Of a DNA stretch of 14,456 nucleotides, positions 8,101-13,869 are shown one piece after another. Both the position numbers and the translations under genes were made by a program. Under the pieces are notes generated by a model. That model did no database searches. It saw only the letters and a list, made by a program, of their open reading frames with translations, and was not told where the DNA came from. This DNA comes from Oscillospiraceae bacterium (GTDB lineage Bacteria; Bacillota; Clostridia; Oscillospirales; UBA929): NCBI GenBank assembly GCA_009784085.1, contig WRCJ01000039.1, forward strand, positions 1-14,456. Direction: 5' to 3'. How positions within the stretch are numbered: position 1 is the first letter of the stretch; each line of letters opens with the position of its first letter.

Positions 8101-8685
8101 GCCGGAGGAGTTCGCCCGTGCGCCGGAGGAACCCGCCAGCGCGCCAGCCGCCCTGGTGAGTTGATCCCTCGGGTCGAGATAGAGCTGTCCCACCAAGCTG
8201 TCATAAGCGGTGAGGATCAGATTCAGATCGTGAAAGGCATCCTCGGCGCGTCCGGTGGCCGATCGCTCGGACAGGGCCAGCGTCTCGGGGGATACCCGAT
8301 ACATCTTGCACTCGTCTACGACAGGCAACAGGAGCGACCAGAAATCCGGGCGCGCGGAAGCCTCCCGCCACAGGCGCAACTTATCCGCCACTAACAGGAG
8401 CGCGCGGCGCAACATAAGCAAGCGACCGCCTTCGTCCAGCAGGGGGGCGGCCATGCCCCCGGTTTCGGACAGCACGCGCGCGGCCAGCCGCCCAAAGGTA
8501 AGCGCCTCGACGCGGGGGGACAGGCCCGGGCCCGCCCGCCGGCAGAGCGCGCGTTCCTGTTCATGGGAATCCTGTTCGGGCGCCAGCAAAAAGTGGCGGC
8601 CGCCCCGGGATGCCCGGCAAGCCAACTCATCGATGAGCGCATCGCGCAACCCGCCGCCGGAGAGCCCCCAAAGGATGGTCAGCAC
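5143..8685 (-). CDS. addB: AddB, ATP-dependent nuclease subunit B
   Basis: AddB (1180 residues) partners AddA. In the family it has an inactive helicase-like N-terminal half involved in Chi recognition and a C-terminal nuclease with an iron-sulfur staple. The GTG at 8683-8685 is chosen because AGGAGG (8692-8697) lies 6 nt upstream and the protein then begins with the expected first strand (MLTILWGLSGGG). An ATG at 8700 and GTGs at 8703 and 8724 are in frame but badly placed. The four cluster cysteines are present: Cys818 (QCPYAYLLRYGF) and Cys1121, Cys1124, Cys1130 (CQYCEFLPAC). The nuclease motif VVDYKTG is near 955-961. The N-terminal nucleotide-binding loop is GLSGGGLRDA, without the usual GK(S/T). 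Two low-complexity tracts occur: 21 bp repeats at 8064-8150 and a Pro/Gln/Ser linker at 6320-6470. The stop overlaps addA. Confidence 0.95.
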   Translation of the reverse strand: MLTILWGLSGGGLRDALIDELACRASRGGRHFLLAPEQDSHEQERALCRRAGPGLSPRVEALTFGRLAARVLSETGGMAAPLLDEGGRLLMLRRALLLVADKLRLWREASARPDFWSLLLPVVDECKMYRVSPETLALSERSATGRAEDAFHDLNLILTAYDSLVGQLYLDPRDQLTRAAGALAGSSGARANSSGALAGSSGTLANSSCVGQGVTWAVCGFSRFTAQEKEVLSALLSGCDEVTVALIGSPGGGSPDGPEDSLFSVPRRTAGSLARLASRVGATAVSRVLPDTGGKNPALAHLSKHFLRMDAPAFRGEAERVETFCLPDAAAECAFAAARVRALTRDFGYRYRDISVTARDFGAYAPLFEREAARLDIPLFWDRKDDILQKPLFVFVTAAIDAATRGLPHDALFSMLKTGLFGLPPEACDRLENYAGAHNLKGSAWRAAEDWTLPPRGFGRPPSPEDEEDLRRLNDWRRQVVRPLHCLRRRAAGDKTVRGNALAVYRFLEEIQVPERLEARCRELAGLGELQYADQTRQMWDILCRALGQCVDLLDDAPATLSEFGDMLALLLSRVDVGSIPVALDRLSCGDADRVGHRSPRCVILLGATFMALPQPPPHAGLLNREERTLLRKCGAELAPDEDDHIANEWDIIYTAFTLPSERLIVTWPATDTPSFAVTEMQKLLRLPTASPGAWDAMGTQAAGPCLEWLAENPKGMLADAMRLAVADFPEISDRLSGLTSQAQDQVQPQSQPPSPSQGQAQTPTSSQPPAQPQSRPPAPSRPPSPWSRGQLPARAVDALFGETRALSPSRVETFMQCPYAYLLRYGFGVAPRPQAAFSAPDQGRFTHFVLENTLREVGRLGGVGAVPDDMARAIGRKAARTYIEETLQGHRWQTARTRYLYNRLEQAMDAVVTSVMAELRGGDFIPLDLELPLSAGIADRVDGWLDGGTLYLRVVDYKTGARPFRLDNAYHGLGLQMLLYLFALEREGPERYAKRGAKEVAPAGVLYLPAREAYLPIGPDASEEELRRAREKEWRRSGLVLDAPAVIEAMERDIAGTAAFLPVEYKKNASELTARSSVAGLADFARLRRHVDRLLRDMASSLQVGRLPVRPAGRGAWSSCQYCEFLPACQYDELTGDRPRLLRAMSKKEVWRRLEEAEEAEETGQAEQAAEVETEEGIL
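6320..6470 (-). repeat. Pro/Gln/Ser-rich low-complexity linker inside addB
   Basis: The plus strand shows repeated GGGACGGGGGC and GGGACTGTGG words. On the minus strand they encode a Gln/Pro/Ser-rich linker (residues about 738-788). It separates the helicase-like half from the segment starting the nuclease domain (LSPSRVETFMQCPY). A flexible linker at this domain border is plausible, but its repetitive DNA suggests expansion by slippage. Confidence 0.75.
8064..8150 (-). repeat. 21 bp in-frame tandem repeat inside addB (about 4 units)
   Basis: Alternating 21 bp units built on GCGCCGGAGGAACCCGCC and GCGCCGGAGGAGTTCGCC words encode 7-residue blocks such as GSSGALA and NSSGALA at residues about 179-207. 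The frame is preserved. The tract falls between LYLDPRDQLTRAA and the conserved strand VTWAVCGFSRF. Confidence 0.8.
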
Positions 8686-8691
8686 CTTGCC

Positions 8692-8697
8692 CCTCCT
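8692..8697 (-). promoter_or_regulatory. Ribosome binding site deciding the addB GTG start
   Basis: AGGAGG on the minus strand lies 6 nt before GTG 8683-8685. It also overlaps the in-frame ATG at 8700, so that ATG cannot use it; this favours the GTG as start. Confidence 0.7.
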
Positions 8698-8729
8698 CAT
8701 CACGATATTACTTTGATTTGACACAGCAA

Positions 8730-10490
8730 CTAGAACATCCTGTTACGGTGTACGGTGACATGGGCGCCGAGGGTGTCTTCGCCTTCTTCCAGCGGGTTGT
8801 CGTAGACGTAGACCTCCATGAGCGCCGGGCATCCGCGCAACGCCGCCAGCGAGGCGATCCGATTGCCTTCCACGGCGACCTCGGCCAATACCGACAGGCC
8901 GGTAAGCGGTTCCAAGGAACCGATTTGGTTGTAGCTGACCCGTAGCGTGGCCAGGGCTTTGCAATCCTCCAAGCCGGACAGCGAGGTGAGCTTGTTTTCG
9001 TCCAGGCACAGCTCCCGCAAGTAACGCAGGGACGACAGCGGCGACACCGACTGTATCTCCCCTCCTGTGACGGACAGCACCTCCAGGCTCCTACAGTTTT
9101 CCAGCGGGCCTAGCGAGGAAACCGGGCACTCCTTGCACAGCAACTGCACCAAGTTGGTATGGGCGGAAAGCGGTCCCAGATCGGAGATTTCGTTAAAGGA
9201 AATGTCCAGTGTGACCAGCTGGGTCAACGTGCGCAGGCCCACCACGCCGCGCAGTTTATTCCCGCTCAGGTTGAGTTCGCGCAACGCGCCCAGCGTGGCG
9301 AGGGGGGCGGAGTTCGCCAAGACGTTGCGCGAGAGATCCAGGCGGGTAAGGCCGACAAGGTCGCTCAAGGGCGAAGCGTCCTGAATGCTGTTGCCCGCCA
9401 GATTCAGGGCGGTCAGGCTGTCCATATCGGAGAGCGCGTCGATCTCGACGAAGCGGTTGTCTTGCAGGGACAGCTCCTCCAGCCAAGCCCACCCCGCGAT
9501 CATTTCCAAATCGGCGTCGTCCAACGCGAACTGGCGCAGGGACAGGGACTTCAGATGGGTCATCCCCGCCAGCGGCGAGATATCCACTTTGGATCCGTCC
9601 CCGTAGAGCGACAGTTCCGCCAGGTCCCGCAGATGCGGCAAATCGGCAAGGCTCATGTAGCGCATGGACTCGGTGTCCGGCGTCAGGCGGGTGATCGCCC
9701 ACAGATCGGAACTCATCACCGCGCCGTCCTCGTTATCCAACAGCTCGCGAAGCAAACGCTCCACGGAATAATCCTTGAAGTCCATCGGCTGCACGATATT
9801 CTCCAGCCTATATTCCCCCCATGCCCATCGGGAGGGCAACCCGTTGCGCACAGAGACAGCCATCGCTTCGGACATGCCAACGGGCAGTGCCAGGGGCGTT
9901 TCGAAGAGATCCTCAGCCAGTAAAGGCGTCCGGCCATCGATGGACAAATACCCGTCAGCCCCCTCCGGGAGGGTCAGCCCGACCTGGATCACCTCCTCGT
10001 ACCGTCCGGGTACGGGAAAGAACGCCGGCGGATCCGGACGGAGAGCCTCGATTTGATCCCTGATCAAGGGATTGGGTATCCCGTCCAGAAAGGAAACGGC
10101 GTCGAAAAGCTTGTCTTGCGCAAGATAGACCGCGCACAGTTTCAAATACAGCGAAAGCTGGCTGGCCTCCGCCCCAATCCCGCAAATGAGCGTGTATTCG
10201 GCGCGGGCGTGATTGCCGGCGCCCAAGTAGGCGTCTGTCAGTTTCAGGCATAGTTCGATATCTTCGGGCGCTAACGCATAGAGCCATTCCAAATGGCTGG
10301 TGGCGTCGGCCGGCCTATTTTCGTTCAACGCCGCTTCGGCCCGCGAGGCGTGGTAGACGCGCAACACGTGTGGCGCGAGCAACACCGCCAGCAACACCAA
10401 GACGGCGATCACGCCAATTCTGATGAGCCTGTGCAGCCACACGGCAGACGCGCCGGTTTTTATGAGCCTGTGTAGCCACTTGTGCTTCAT
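8730..10490 (-). CDS. Membrane-anchored TPR / leucine-rich-repeat protein
   Basis: This protein of 586 residues has no assigned function. The ATG at 10488-10490 follows GGAG by 7 nt. A positively charged N-terminus precedes one transmembrane segment (about 24-42), so the rest is probably outside the cell. Residues about 48-150 look like TPR-type helical pairs (ALNENRPADATSHLEWLYALAPED and following). Residues about 165-235 resemble the chitobiase/beta-hexosaminidase C-terminal-like beta domain (GLTLPEGADGYLSIDGRTP). Residues about 285-570 contain a dozen or so 21-23 residue leucine-rich repeats of the internalin/SDS22 kind (LTALNLAGNSIQDASPLSDL, LTRLDLSRN, LRELNLSGNKL). The protein ends at VHRNRMF with no LPxTG signal. 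A 39 bp duplication gives two copies of WLHRLI-x(7) at the N-terminus. It lies 44 nt upstream of addB, so co-transcription is likely, but a role in DNA repair is not implied. Confidence 0.88.
   Translation of the reverse strand: MKHKWLHRLIKTGASAVWLHRLIRIGVIAVLVLLAVLLAPHVLRVYHASRAEAALNENRPADATSHLEWLYALAPEDIELCLKLTDAYLGAGNHARAEYTLICGIGAEASQLSLYLKLCAVYLAQDKLFDAVSFLDGIPNPLIRDQIEALRPDPPAFFPVPGRYEEVIQVGLTLPEGADGYLSIDGRTPLLAEDLFETPLALPVGMSEAMAVSVRNGLPSRWAWGEYRLENIVQPMDFKDYSVERLLRELLDNEDGAVMSSDLWAITRLTPDTESMRYMSLADLPHLRDLAELSLYGDGSKVDISPLAGMTHLKSLSLRQFALDDADLEMIAGWAWLEELSLQDNRFVEIDALSDMDSLTALNLAGNSIQDASPLSDLVGLTRLDLSRNVLANSAPLATLGALRELNLSGNKLRGVVGLRTLTQLVTLDISFNEISDLGPLSAHTNLVQLLCKECPVSSLGPLENCRSLEVLSVTGGEIQSVSPLSSLRYLRELCLDENKLTSLSGLEDCKALATLRVSYNQIGSLEPLTGLSVLAEVAVEGNRIASLAALRGCPALMEVYVYDNPLEEGEDTLGAHVTVHRNRMF
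10402..10479 (-). repeat. 39 bp tandem duplication in the LRR gene 5' end
   Basis: Two 39 bp units (10402-10440 and 10441-10479) end in ATGAGCCTGTG(C/T)AGCCAC. They encode WLHRLIKTGASAV and WLHRLIRIGVIAV, 9 of 13 residues identical. The downstream unit runs into the transmembrane segment; the other has diverged. The duplication lengthens the cytoplasmic stub without changing frame. Confidence 0.8.
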
Positions 10491-10501
10491 CGTTCCACTC
10501 C

Positions 10502-10640
10502 ATTATCCATTACCTATTTTACCCATTGCCCATTACCCATTACCCATTATCCATTGCCCGTTACCCAGCCTCCGACTACCCATTACCCATTACCCATTAC
10601 CCGTTGCCCATTACCCGTTGCCCATTACCCATTGCCCAGC
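10502..10640 (-). repeat. Heptamer tract (GGGYAAY)n between malQ and the LRR gene
   Basis: The plus strand reads CCCATTA, CCCATTG, CCCGTTA and CCCGTTG over and over, roughly 17 times, in two blocks. Each block is bounded by an 11 bp word CCCAGCCTCCG (10564-10574 and 10635-10645, 71 bp apart). On the minus strand, which is the transcribed sense for both neighbours, this is GGG separated by 4 nt loops, a classical G-quadruplex pattern. The first unit supplies the malQ stop codon (TAA in GGGTAAT). The tract fills almost the entire 134 nt gap and forms most of the leader of the LRR gene. No separate promoter is visible in it. Confidence 0.9.
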
Positions 10641-12142
10641 CTCCGGAAGACCCATGTGAGTCGCCGCAAACGCTCCGCCACGTTGTCGTTGATGGCTTCG
10701 GTCCGCACGCGCCAACGCCAATTGTTGCCGCCCAGCGTGGCTGGGATGTTGATGCGCGCGTCGGCGCCCAGCCCTAACACATCCTGCAACGGCGCCATGG
10801 CGATGCCGGCCGTGCTGGCCCAGGCCGACCGTATGGCGCCCCAGCTCAGCCCCTCGTCGGCCCGGAGGGCCAGATAGTCGGTGGCGAACGCCTGCTCTTC
10901 GGGGGAAGCCTCGCAGGTCAGCCATTCCAAAAAGGAGGGCGCGTCGTGGGTTGACGTGTAAAGCACGCGGTCGGGCGCGGCGTTGTGCGGCAAATAGGGA
11001 TTGTCCCCATTCGGGTCGAAGGCGTAGATCAGCACATTCATACCGGGGAACCCGGCTTTCTTAAAAAACGCGCAGGCATCGTCGTCCAGGTTGCCCAAGT
11101 CCTCCGCAATCAGCGGCAGGTCGGGGAAGGTGTTCCGTACGGCGTCGACAAACGTCATGTCGGGCCCCGGGTGATAACAACCGGTCTCCGCGGTTTCCGC
11201 ATCGACAGGCACGGCCCAATACCTGTAGAACCCCAGGAAATGGTCAATGCGCACCATATCGAAGCAGTCCGCCATGTGCGCCATGCGCGACAGCCACCAG
11301 GAATAGCCGGTCCGCGCGTGTTCTTCCCAGTCGTAGAGCGGGTTGCCCCAGAGCTGGCCGGTTTCGGTGAAGCAATCGGGCGGCACGCCGGCTACCACGC
11401 TGGGCGCCCCGTCCTCATCCAGCAGGAAGAGGTCGGGCCGCGTCCACCGCTCCACGCTGTCGGAGGACACGTAGATGGGCATATCACCTATCAAGCGAAT
11501 GCCGCGCCAGTTGGCATAATACTTGAGCGCCCTCCATTGGGTGAAAAAACAATACTGGATGAACTCGTGGAAGGCGATATCCTCGGCCAATTCCTTCTCA
11601 TAGGCTTTCACGGCGGAAGGGACGCGGGCGCGGAGATCGGGATCCGGCCAATCGTCCAGCGCGACCATGCCAAACCTCTCTTTGGCAGCCATGAACAGCG
11701 CATAATCGGGCAACCAATGGGCGTGGGCGCGGCGGAAGGCGGACAGCTTGTCGGACAGCTTCCCGGACAGTTTCTTTTTGCCCCGCTCGAAAGCCAGCCG
11801 CAGGAGGGGAAGGCGGTTAAGGTAGAGCAACCCGTAGTCGATCTTGTCGGGGTTGCCGCCACAGTCGCTGGCTTCGCACTCGTCCGGCAACAGCAAGCCT
11901 TTGTCGATCAGGCGTTCCAGGTCGATGAGATAGGGGTTCCCGGCGAGGGAGGAGGGCGATTGATAGGGGGAATCGCCATAGCCGGTGGGCGTCAGCGGCA
12001 ATACTTGCCACCAACTCTGCCCGGATGCCTGCAAGAAGTCGATAAAGCGGTAGGCGTGCCGGCCCAACGTTCCGATACCATATGGCCCGGGCAAGCTGAA
12101 TATGGGGAGGACTACCCCACTGGTTCGGGGGTTTGACGACAT
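10625..12142 (-). CDS. malQ: 4-alpha-glucanotransferase (amylomaltase, GH77)
   Basis: MalQ transfers alpha-1,4-glucan segments between maltodextrins in the cytoplasm. The protein has 505 residues, normal for the family. The ATG at 12140-12142 follows AAGGAGG by 7 nt and gives MSSNPRTSGVVLPIFSLPGPYGIGTLG; an upstream extension of 54 codons runs through repeats and is rejected. Family landmarks are SWWQVLPLTPTGYGDSPYQS (43-62), IGDMPIYVSSDS (218-229), the nucleophile Asp300 in VRIDHF, the acid/base Glu347 in IAEDLG and the third acidic residue Asp400 in STHD. The residues after Asp400 are APSFLEW, where many relatives have N or S first. A KLSGKLSDKLS stretch (about 125-135) comes from a 12 bp tandem repeat. 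The final residues GNG and the stop derive from the downstream heptamer tract. The gene follows mrnC by 35 nt. Confidence 0.96.
   Translation of the reverse strand: MSSNPRTSGVVLPIFSLPGPYGIGTLGRHAYRFIDFLQASGQSWWQVLPLTPTGYGDSPYQSPSSLAGNPYLIDLERLIDKGLLLPDECEASDCGGNPDKIDYGLLYLNRLPLLRLAFERGKKKLSGKLSDKLSAFRRAHAHWLPDYALFMAAKERFGMVALDDWPDPDLRARVPSAVKAYEKELAEDIAFHEFIQYCFFTQWRALKYYANWRGIRLIGDMPIYVSSDSVERWTRPDLFLLDEDGAPSVVAGVPPDCFTETGQLWGNPLYDWEEHARTGYSWWLSRMAHMADCFDMVRIDHFLGFYRYWAVPVDAETAETGCYHPGPDMTFVDAVRNTFPDLPLIAEDLGNLDDDACAFFKKAGFPGMNVLIYAFDPNGDNPYLPHNAAPDRVLYTSTHDAPSFLEWLTCEASPEEQAFATDYLALRADEGLSWGAIRSAWASTAGIAMAPLQDVLGLGADARINIPATLGGNNWRWRVRTEAINDNVAERLRRLTWVFRRLGNG
11741..11776 (-). repeat. 12 bp in-frame tandem repeat inside malQ (3 units)
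   Basis: Units GGACAGCTTGTC, GGACAGCTTCCC and GGACAGTTTCTT lie at 11741-11752, 11753-11764 and 11765-11776. They encode the KLSGKLSDKLS run in a variable surface region between KIDYGLLYLNRLPLLRLAF and the conserved HWLPDYALF. The repeat is in frame. Confidence 0.8.
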
Positions 12143-12153
12143 GGCAGGGCCTC

Positions 12154-12233
12154 CTTCACTGACGATGGGATGGGGCTTCACTGACGATGGGATGTGGATG
12201 GGGATGTGGATGGGGATGGGGGTTGATTGACGT
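12154..12233 (-). repeat. Tandem 22 bp duplication and GATGGG/GGATGT hexamers spanning the mrnC end
   Basis: CTTCACTGACGATGGGATG occurs at 12154-12172 and 12176-12194. It is followed on the plus strand by alternating GTGGATGGGGAT words to about 12223. On the minus strand the hexamers encode the Mini-III tail QPPSPSTSPSTS. One copy of the 19 bp word carries the mrnC stop TGA (12178-12180). The other copy lies just before the malQ ribosome binding site. Confidence 0.8.
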
Positions 12234-12678
12234 TGGCGATGGGGAGCTTTGCGAATAGTTCCTCCAGCCGCGCCTGCCTGCCGGTCAAGTAGAGGTAGCC
12301 CCACAACGCCTCCAGGGCGGTGGCTTGGGCGTATTCCTCGCGGGTGGCGGCATGTGGCTGGGTATGGGTCTCAGCGTTTCGCCCACGCAGGAAGACCGCC
12401 CGCTCCCCCTCGGATAAATGCGGCCACAACGCCCGCGCGTACGTGGCTTGGGCGCCCGCGCGCACATGGGCGACGGTCTGTTCGTGCAGTTTGGCGGCTG
12501 TCACGTGGCCCGCCAAACAGAGCCTCACGCGTACCATGATCTCAAAGGCGGCGTCGCCCACGTGGGCCAGCGCCAAAGAGCTCAAGCGATGCAGTTCGGC
12601 CGGGGCTAAAACCGGGGCTAAAACAGGGGATAAGACCGGGGTCAATACCGGGGCTATAACCGGGGCCAATTCATCCAT
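12178..12678 (-). CDS. mrnC: Mini-ribonuclease 3 (Mini-III)
   Basis: Mini-III is a dimeric RNase III-like enzyme without a dsRNA-binding domain; in Bacillus it trims 23S rRNA precursor. The protein has 166 residues here, longer than usual because of repeat-derived tails. The ATG at 12676-12678 is preferred, as GGAGAGG lies 8 nt upstream; an in-frame ATG at 12702 would add 8 residues and has only a weak binding site. The catalytic core is clear: LALAHVGDAAFEIMVR with Asp42, HVRAGAQATYARAL, FLRGRNAET (about 97-104) and EYAQATALEALWGYLYL with Glu123. The first 27 residues are a PVL-x repeat from a 12 bp tandem repeat, and the last 16 residues are Pro/Ser/Thr-rich from hexamer repeats. In many Firmicutes mrnC lies beside cysS and rlmB; here it leads a malQ-LRR-addBA set. 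Confidence 0.92.
   Translation of the reverse strand: MDELAPVIAPVLTPVLSPVLAPVLAPAELHRLSSLALAHVGDAAFEIMVRVRLCLAGHVTAAKLHEQTVAHVRAGAQATYARALWPHLSEGERAVFLRGRNAETHTQPHAATREEYAQATALEALWGYLYLTGRQARLEELFAKLPIANVNQPPSPSTSPSTSHRQ
12602..12673 (-). repeat. Six 12 bp tandem repeats at the 5' end of mrnC
   Basis: Units on the plus strand all start GGGG(C/A/T) and end in CC or CA: 12602, 12614, 12626, 12638, 12650 and 12662, each 12 bp. They encode the run APVIAPVLTPVLSPVLAPVL (in the order of translation), starting a few residues after the start codon. Every unit keeps the frame. Confidence 0.9.
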
Positions 12679-12701
12679 TCTTCGATCCCTCTCCAAATCC
12701 A

Positions 12702-12730
12702 TTGATCTTTCCCATCATTTCTGATATAAT
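12702..12730 (+). promoter_or_regulatory. Sigma-A promoter for the glycosyltransferase gene
   Basis: TTGATC (12702-12707) and a perfect TATAAT (12725-12730) are separated by 17 nt. The start of transcription would be near 12737, about 25 nt before the ATG at 12763, with AGGAGGT at 12751-12757 as ribosome binding site. The -35 box lies 24 nt upstream of the chosen mrnC start on the opposite strand. No equally good promoter for mrnC is visible on the minus strand; the -10 region contains only a weak TATTAT. Confidence 0.8.
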
Positions 12731-12762
12731 AGTCATATCTTACTTCACGCAGGAGGTCTTCC

Positions 12763-13698
12763 ATGGCGCCTGTTTACTCAATTGTCGTACCCCTCTATAA
12801 CGAGGAGGAGGTCATCGCGGAAGCCTATCGGCGGCTGACGGCGGTCATGGAACAAGCCGACGGCGCCTATGAGCTGATTTTGGTCGACGACGGCAGCCGC
12901 GACAAAACCAAAGCGATGGCGCGGGAGATTTGCGAGCGGGACAATCGTGTCAGGTTGCTGTCCTTTTCGCGGAACTTTGGGCACCAGACTGCCATTACGG
13001 CGGGCATGGAGCGCGCACGGGGCCAGGCTATTGTGGTCATCGACGCCGACATGCAGGATCCGCCCGAGGTCGTCTTGCAGATGATCGCGAAGTGGAAGGA
13101 AGGCTATGGCGTGGTCTATGGCCAGCGCACCCAGCGAAAAGGGGAAACCGCGTTCAAAAAGATGACGGCCAGCGTGTTTTACCGGTTTTTGCGCCATATG
13201 ACCGATGTGGACATCCCCGTGGACACCGGGGACTTCCGCCTTATTAGCCGCGAGGTGCGCGACGTGCTCGTGTCGTTGCCCGAACGCAACCGCTATGTAC
13301 GCGGATTGGTCAGCTGGGTGGGCTTTCAGCAGGCAGCCGTGCCCTATACGCGGGAAGAACGCTTCGCCGGCGTTTCCAAATACCCGTTGCGCAAGATGCT
13401 TCGCTTCGCCGGCGACGCCGTTGTTTCCTTTTCGACAAAGCCACTCAAATGGCCGCGCATGCTGGGCATCCTTACGGCTGTAAGCGGTGTCGGCTACCTG
13501 ATAGCTCTCCTCATCCGCGCGCTGGCCGTGGGGGTGGATCAAGGCGAAATCAAACTGATGCTGGGCGTCCTGCTGTTTGTGCTGGGCATCTTCATGTTGG
13601 CGCTGGGGTTCGTGGCGTCGTACATCAGCCGCATCTACGACGAAGCCCGGGGCAGGCCCTTGTATATTATCGAGGAGGAAACCCCGCGGGACAACTGA
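12763..13698 (+). CDS. Family 2 glycosyltransferase, polyprenyl-phosphate sugar transferase type
   Basis: The 311-residue protein resembles the GtrB/CsbB/dolichol-phosphate mannosyltransferase-like group, which moves a sugar from a nucleotide donor onto undecaprenyl phosphate at the inner membrane face. The ATG at 12763 follows AGGAGGT by 5 nt. GT-A motifs are in order: VPLYNEEEVI (9-18), VDDGS (41-45), DADMQDPPE (94-102), GDFRL (156-160) and RFAGVSKYPLRKML (200-213). Two membrane helices follow at about 233-252 and 264-287, and then a short basic/acidic tail. The sugar and acceptor cannot be read from sequence. It has its own promoter and is transcribed away from mrnC. Unlike its neighbours it contains no tandem repeat. 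No clear factor-independent terminator follows it. Confidence 0.93.
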   Translation: MAPVYSIVVPLYNEEEVIAEAYRRLTAVMEQADGAYELILVDDGSRDKTKAMAREICERDNRVRLLSFSRNFGHQTAITAGMERARGQAIVVIDADMQDPPEVVLQMIAKWKEGYGVVYGQRTQRKGETAFKKMTASVFYRFLRHMTDVDIPVDTGDFRLISREVRDVLVSLPERNRYVRGLVSWVGFQQAAVPYTREERFAGVSKYPLRKMLRFAGDAVVSFSTKPLKWPRMLGILTAVSGVGYLIALLIRALAVGVDQGEIKLMLGVLLFVLGIFMLALGFVASYISRIYDEARGRPLYIIEEETPRDN

Positions 13699-13742
13699 CA
13701 TTGACAATGGATCATGCGAAGAGGCATCCTTGCGGGCGATTC

Positions 13743-13787
13743 ATCGAAGATAATGTTATTATCGTAATTATAGCACCTTTCTTCGAT
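13743..13787. other. Nested inverted repeats downstream of the glycosyltransferase gene
   Basis: ATCGAAGA (13743-13750) pairs perfectly with TCTTCGAT (13780-13787). A second hairpin, GATAAT-gtt-ATTATC (13749-13763), lies mostly inside and shares bases with the first arm, so the two structures compete in part. No T run follows directly, so it is not a standard terminator. It could be an operator or an RNA stabilising element. The surrounding 13699-13928 gap is AT-richer than the rest of the window and otherwise holds only the rpsT promoter and leader. Confidence 0.4.
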
Positions 13788-13824
13788 CGGGAAAAGGGTT
13801 GATGATAAAATTTTTGATCTACCC

Positions 13825-13853
13825 TTGCATTTTCCGCGACAATCTGCTATACT
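13825..13853 (+). promoter_or_regulatory. Sigma-A promoter for rpsT
   Basis: TTGCAT (13825-13830) and TATACT (13848-13853) are 17 nt apart. Transcription would start near 13860, giving a leader of about 70 nt that contains the GTGCCAT repeats and the AGGAGGT site. Confidence 0.8.
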
Positions 13854-13869
13854 CTATATCCGTAGCCGT

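Noticed and set aside
6364..8394. 676-codon plus-strand open frame antisense to addB
   Set aside because: The minus strand encodes AddB with clear motifs. The plus frame has no recognisable domain or start signal and is an effect of high GC.
10423..10877. Plus-strand frames reading THYPLPI repeats
   Set aside because: Pure translation of the heptamer tract, present in all three frames because 7 is not a multiple of three.
10985..12136. 383-codon plus-strand open frame antisense to malQ
   Set aside because: It lies opposite the GH77 catalytic core. No ribosome binding site or family resemblance is seen.
12143..12304. 54-codon N-terminal extension of MalQ
   Set aside because: It reads through the mrnC tail repeats and lacks homology. 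The ATG at 12142 has AAGGAGG and a family-like start.
13701..13706. Perfect TTGACA as a promoter after the glycosyltransferase
   Set aside because: No -10 box lies 16-18 nt downstream; the nearest AT-rich hexamer is over 40 nt away.
13794..13826. AAGGGT / ACCCTT inverted repeat as a terminator
   Set aside because: The stem is only 6 bp with a 21 nt loop and no following T run. It overlaps the rpsT -35 box and is probably chance.
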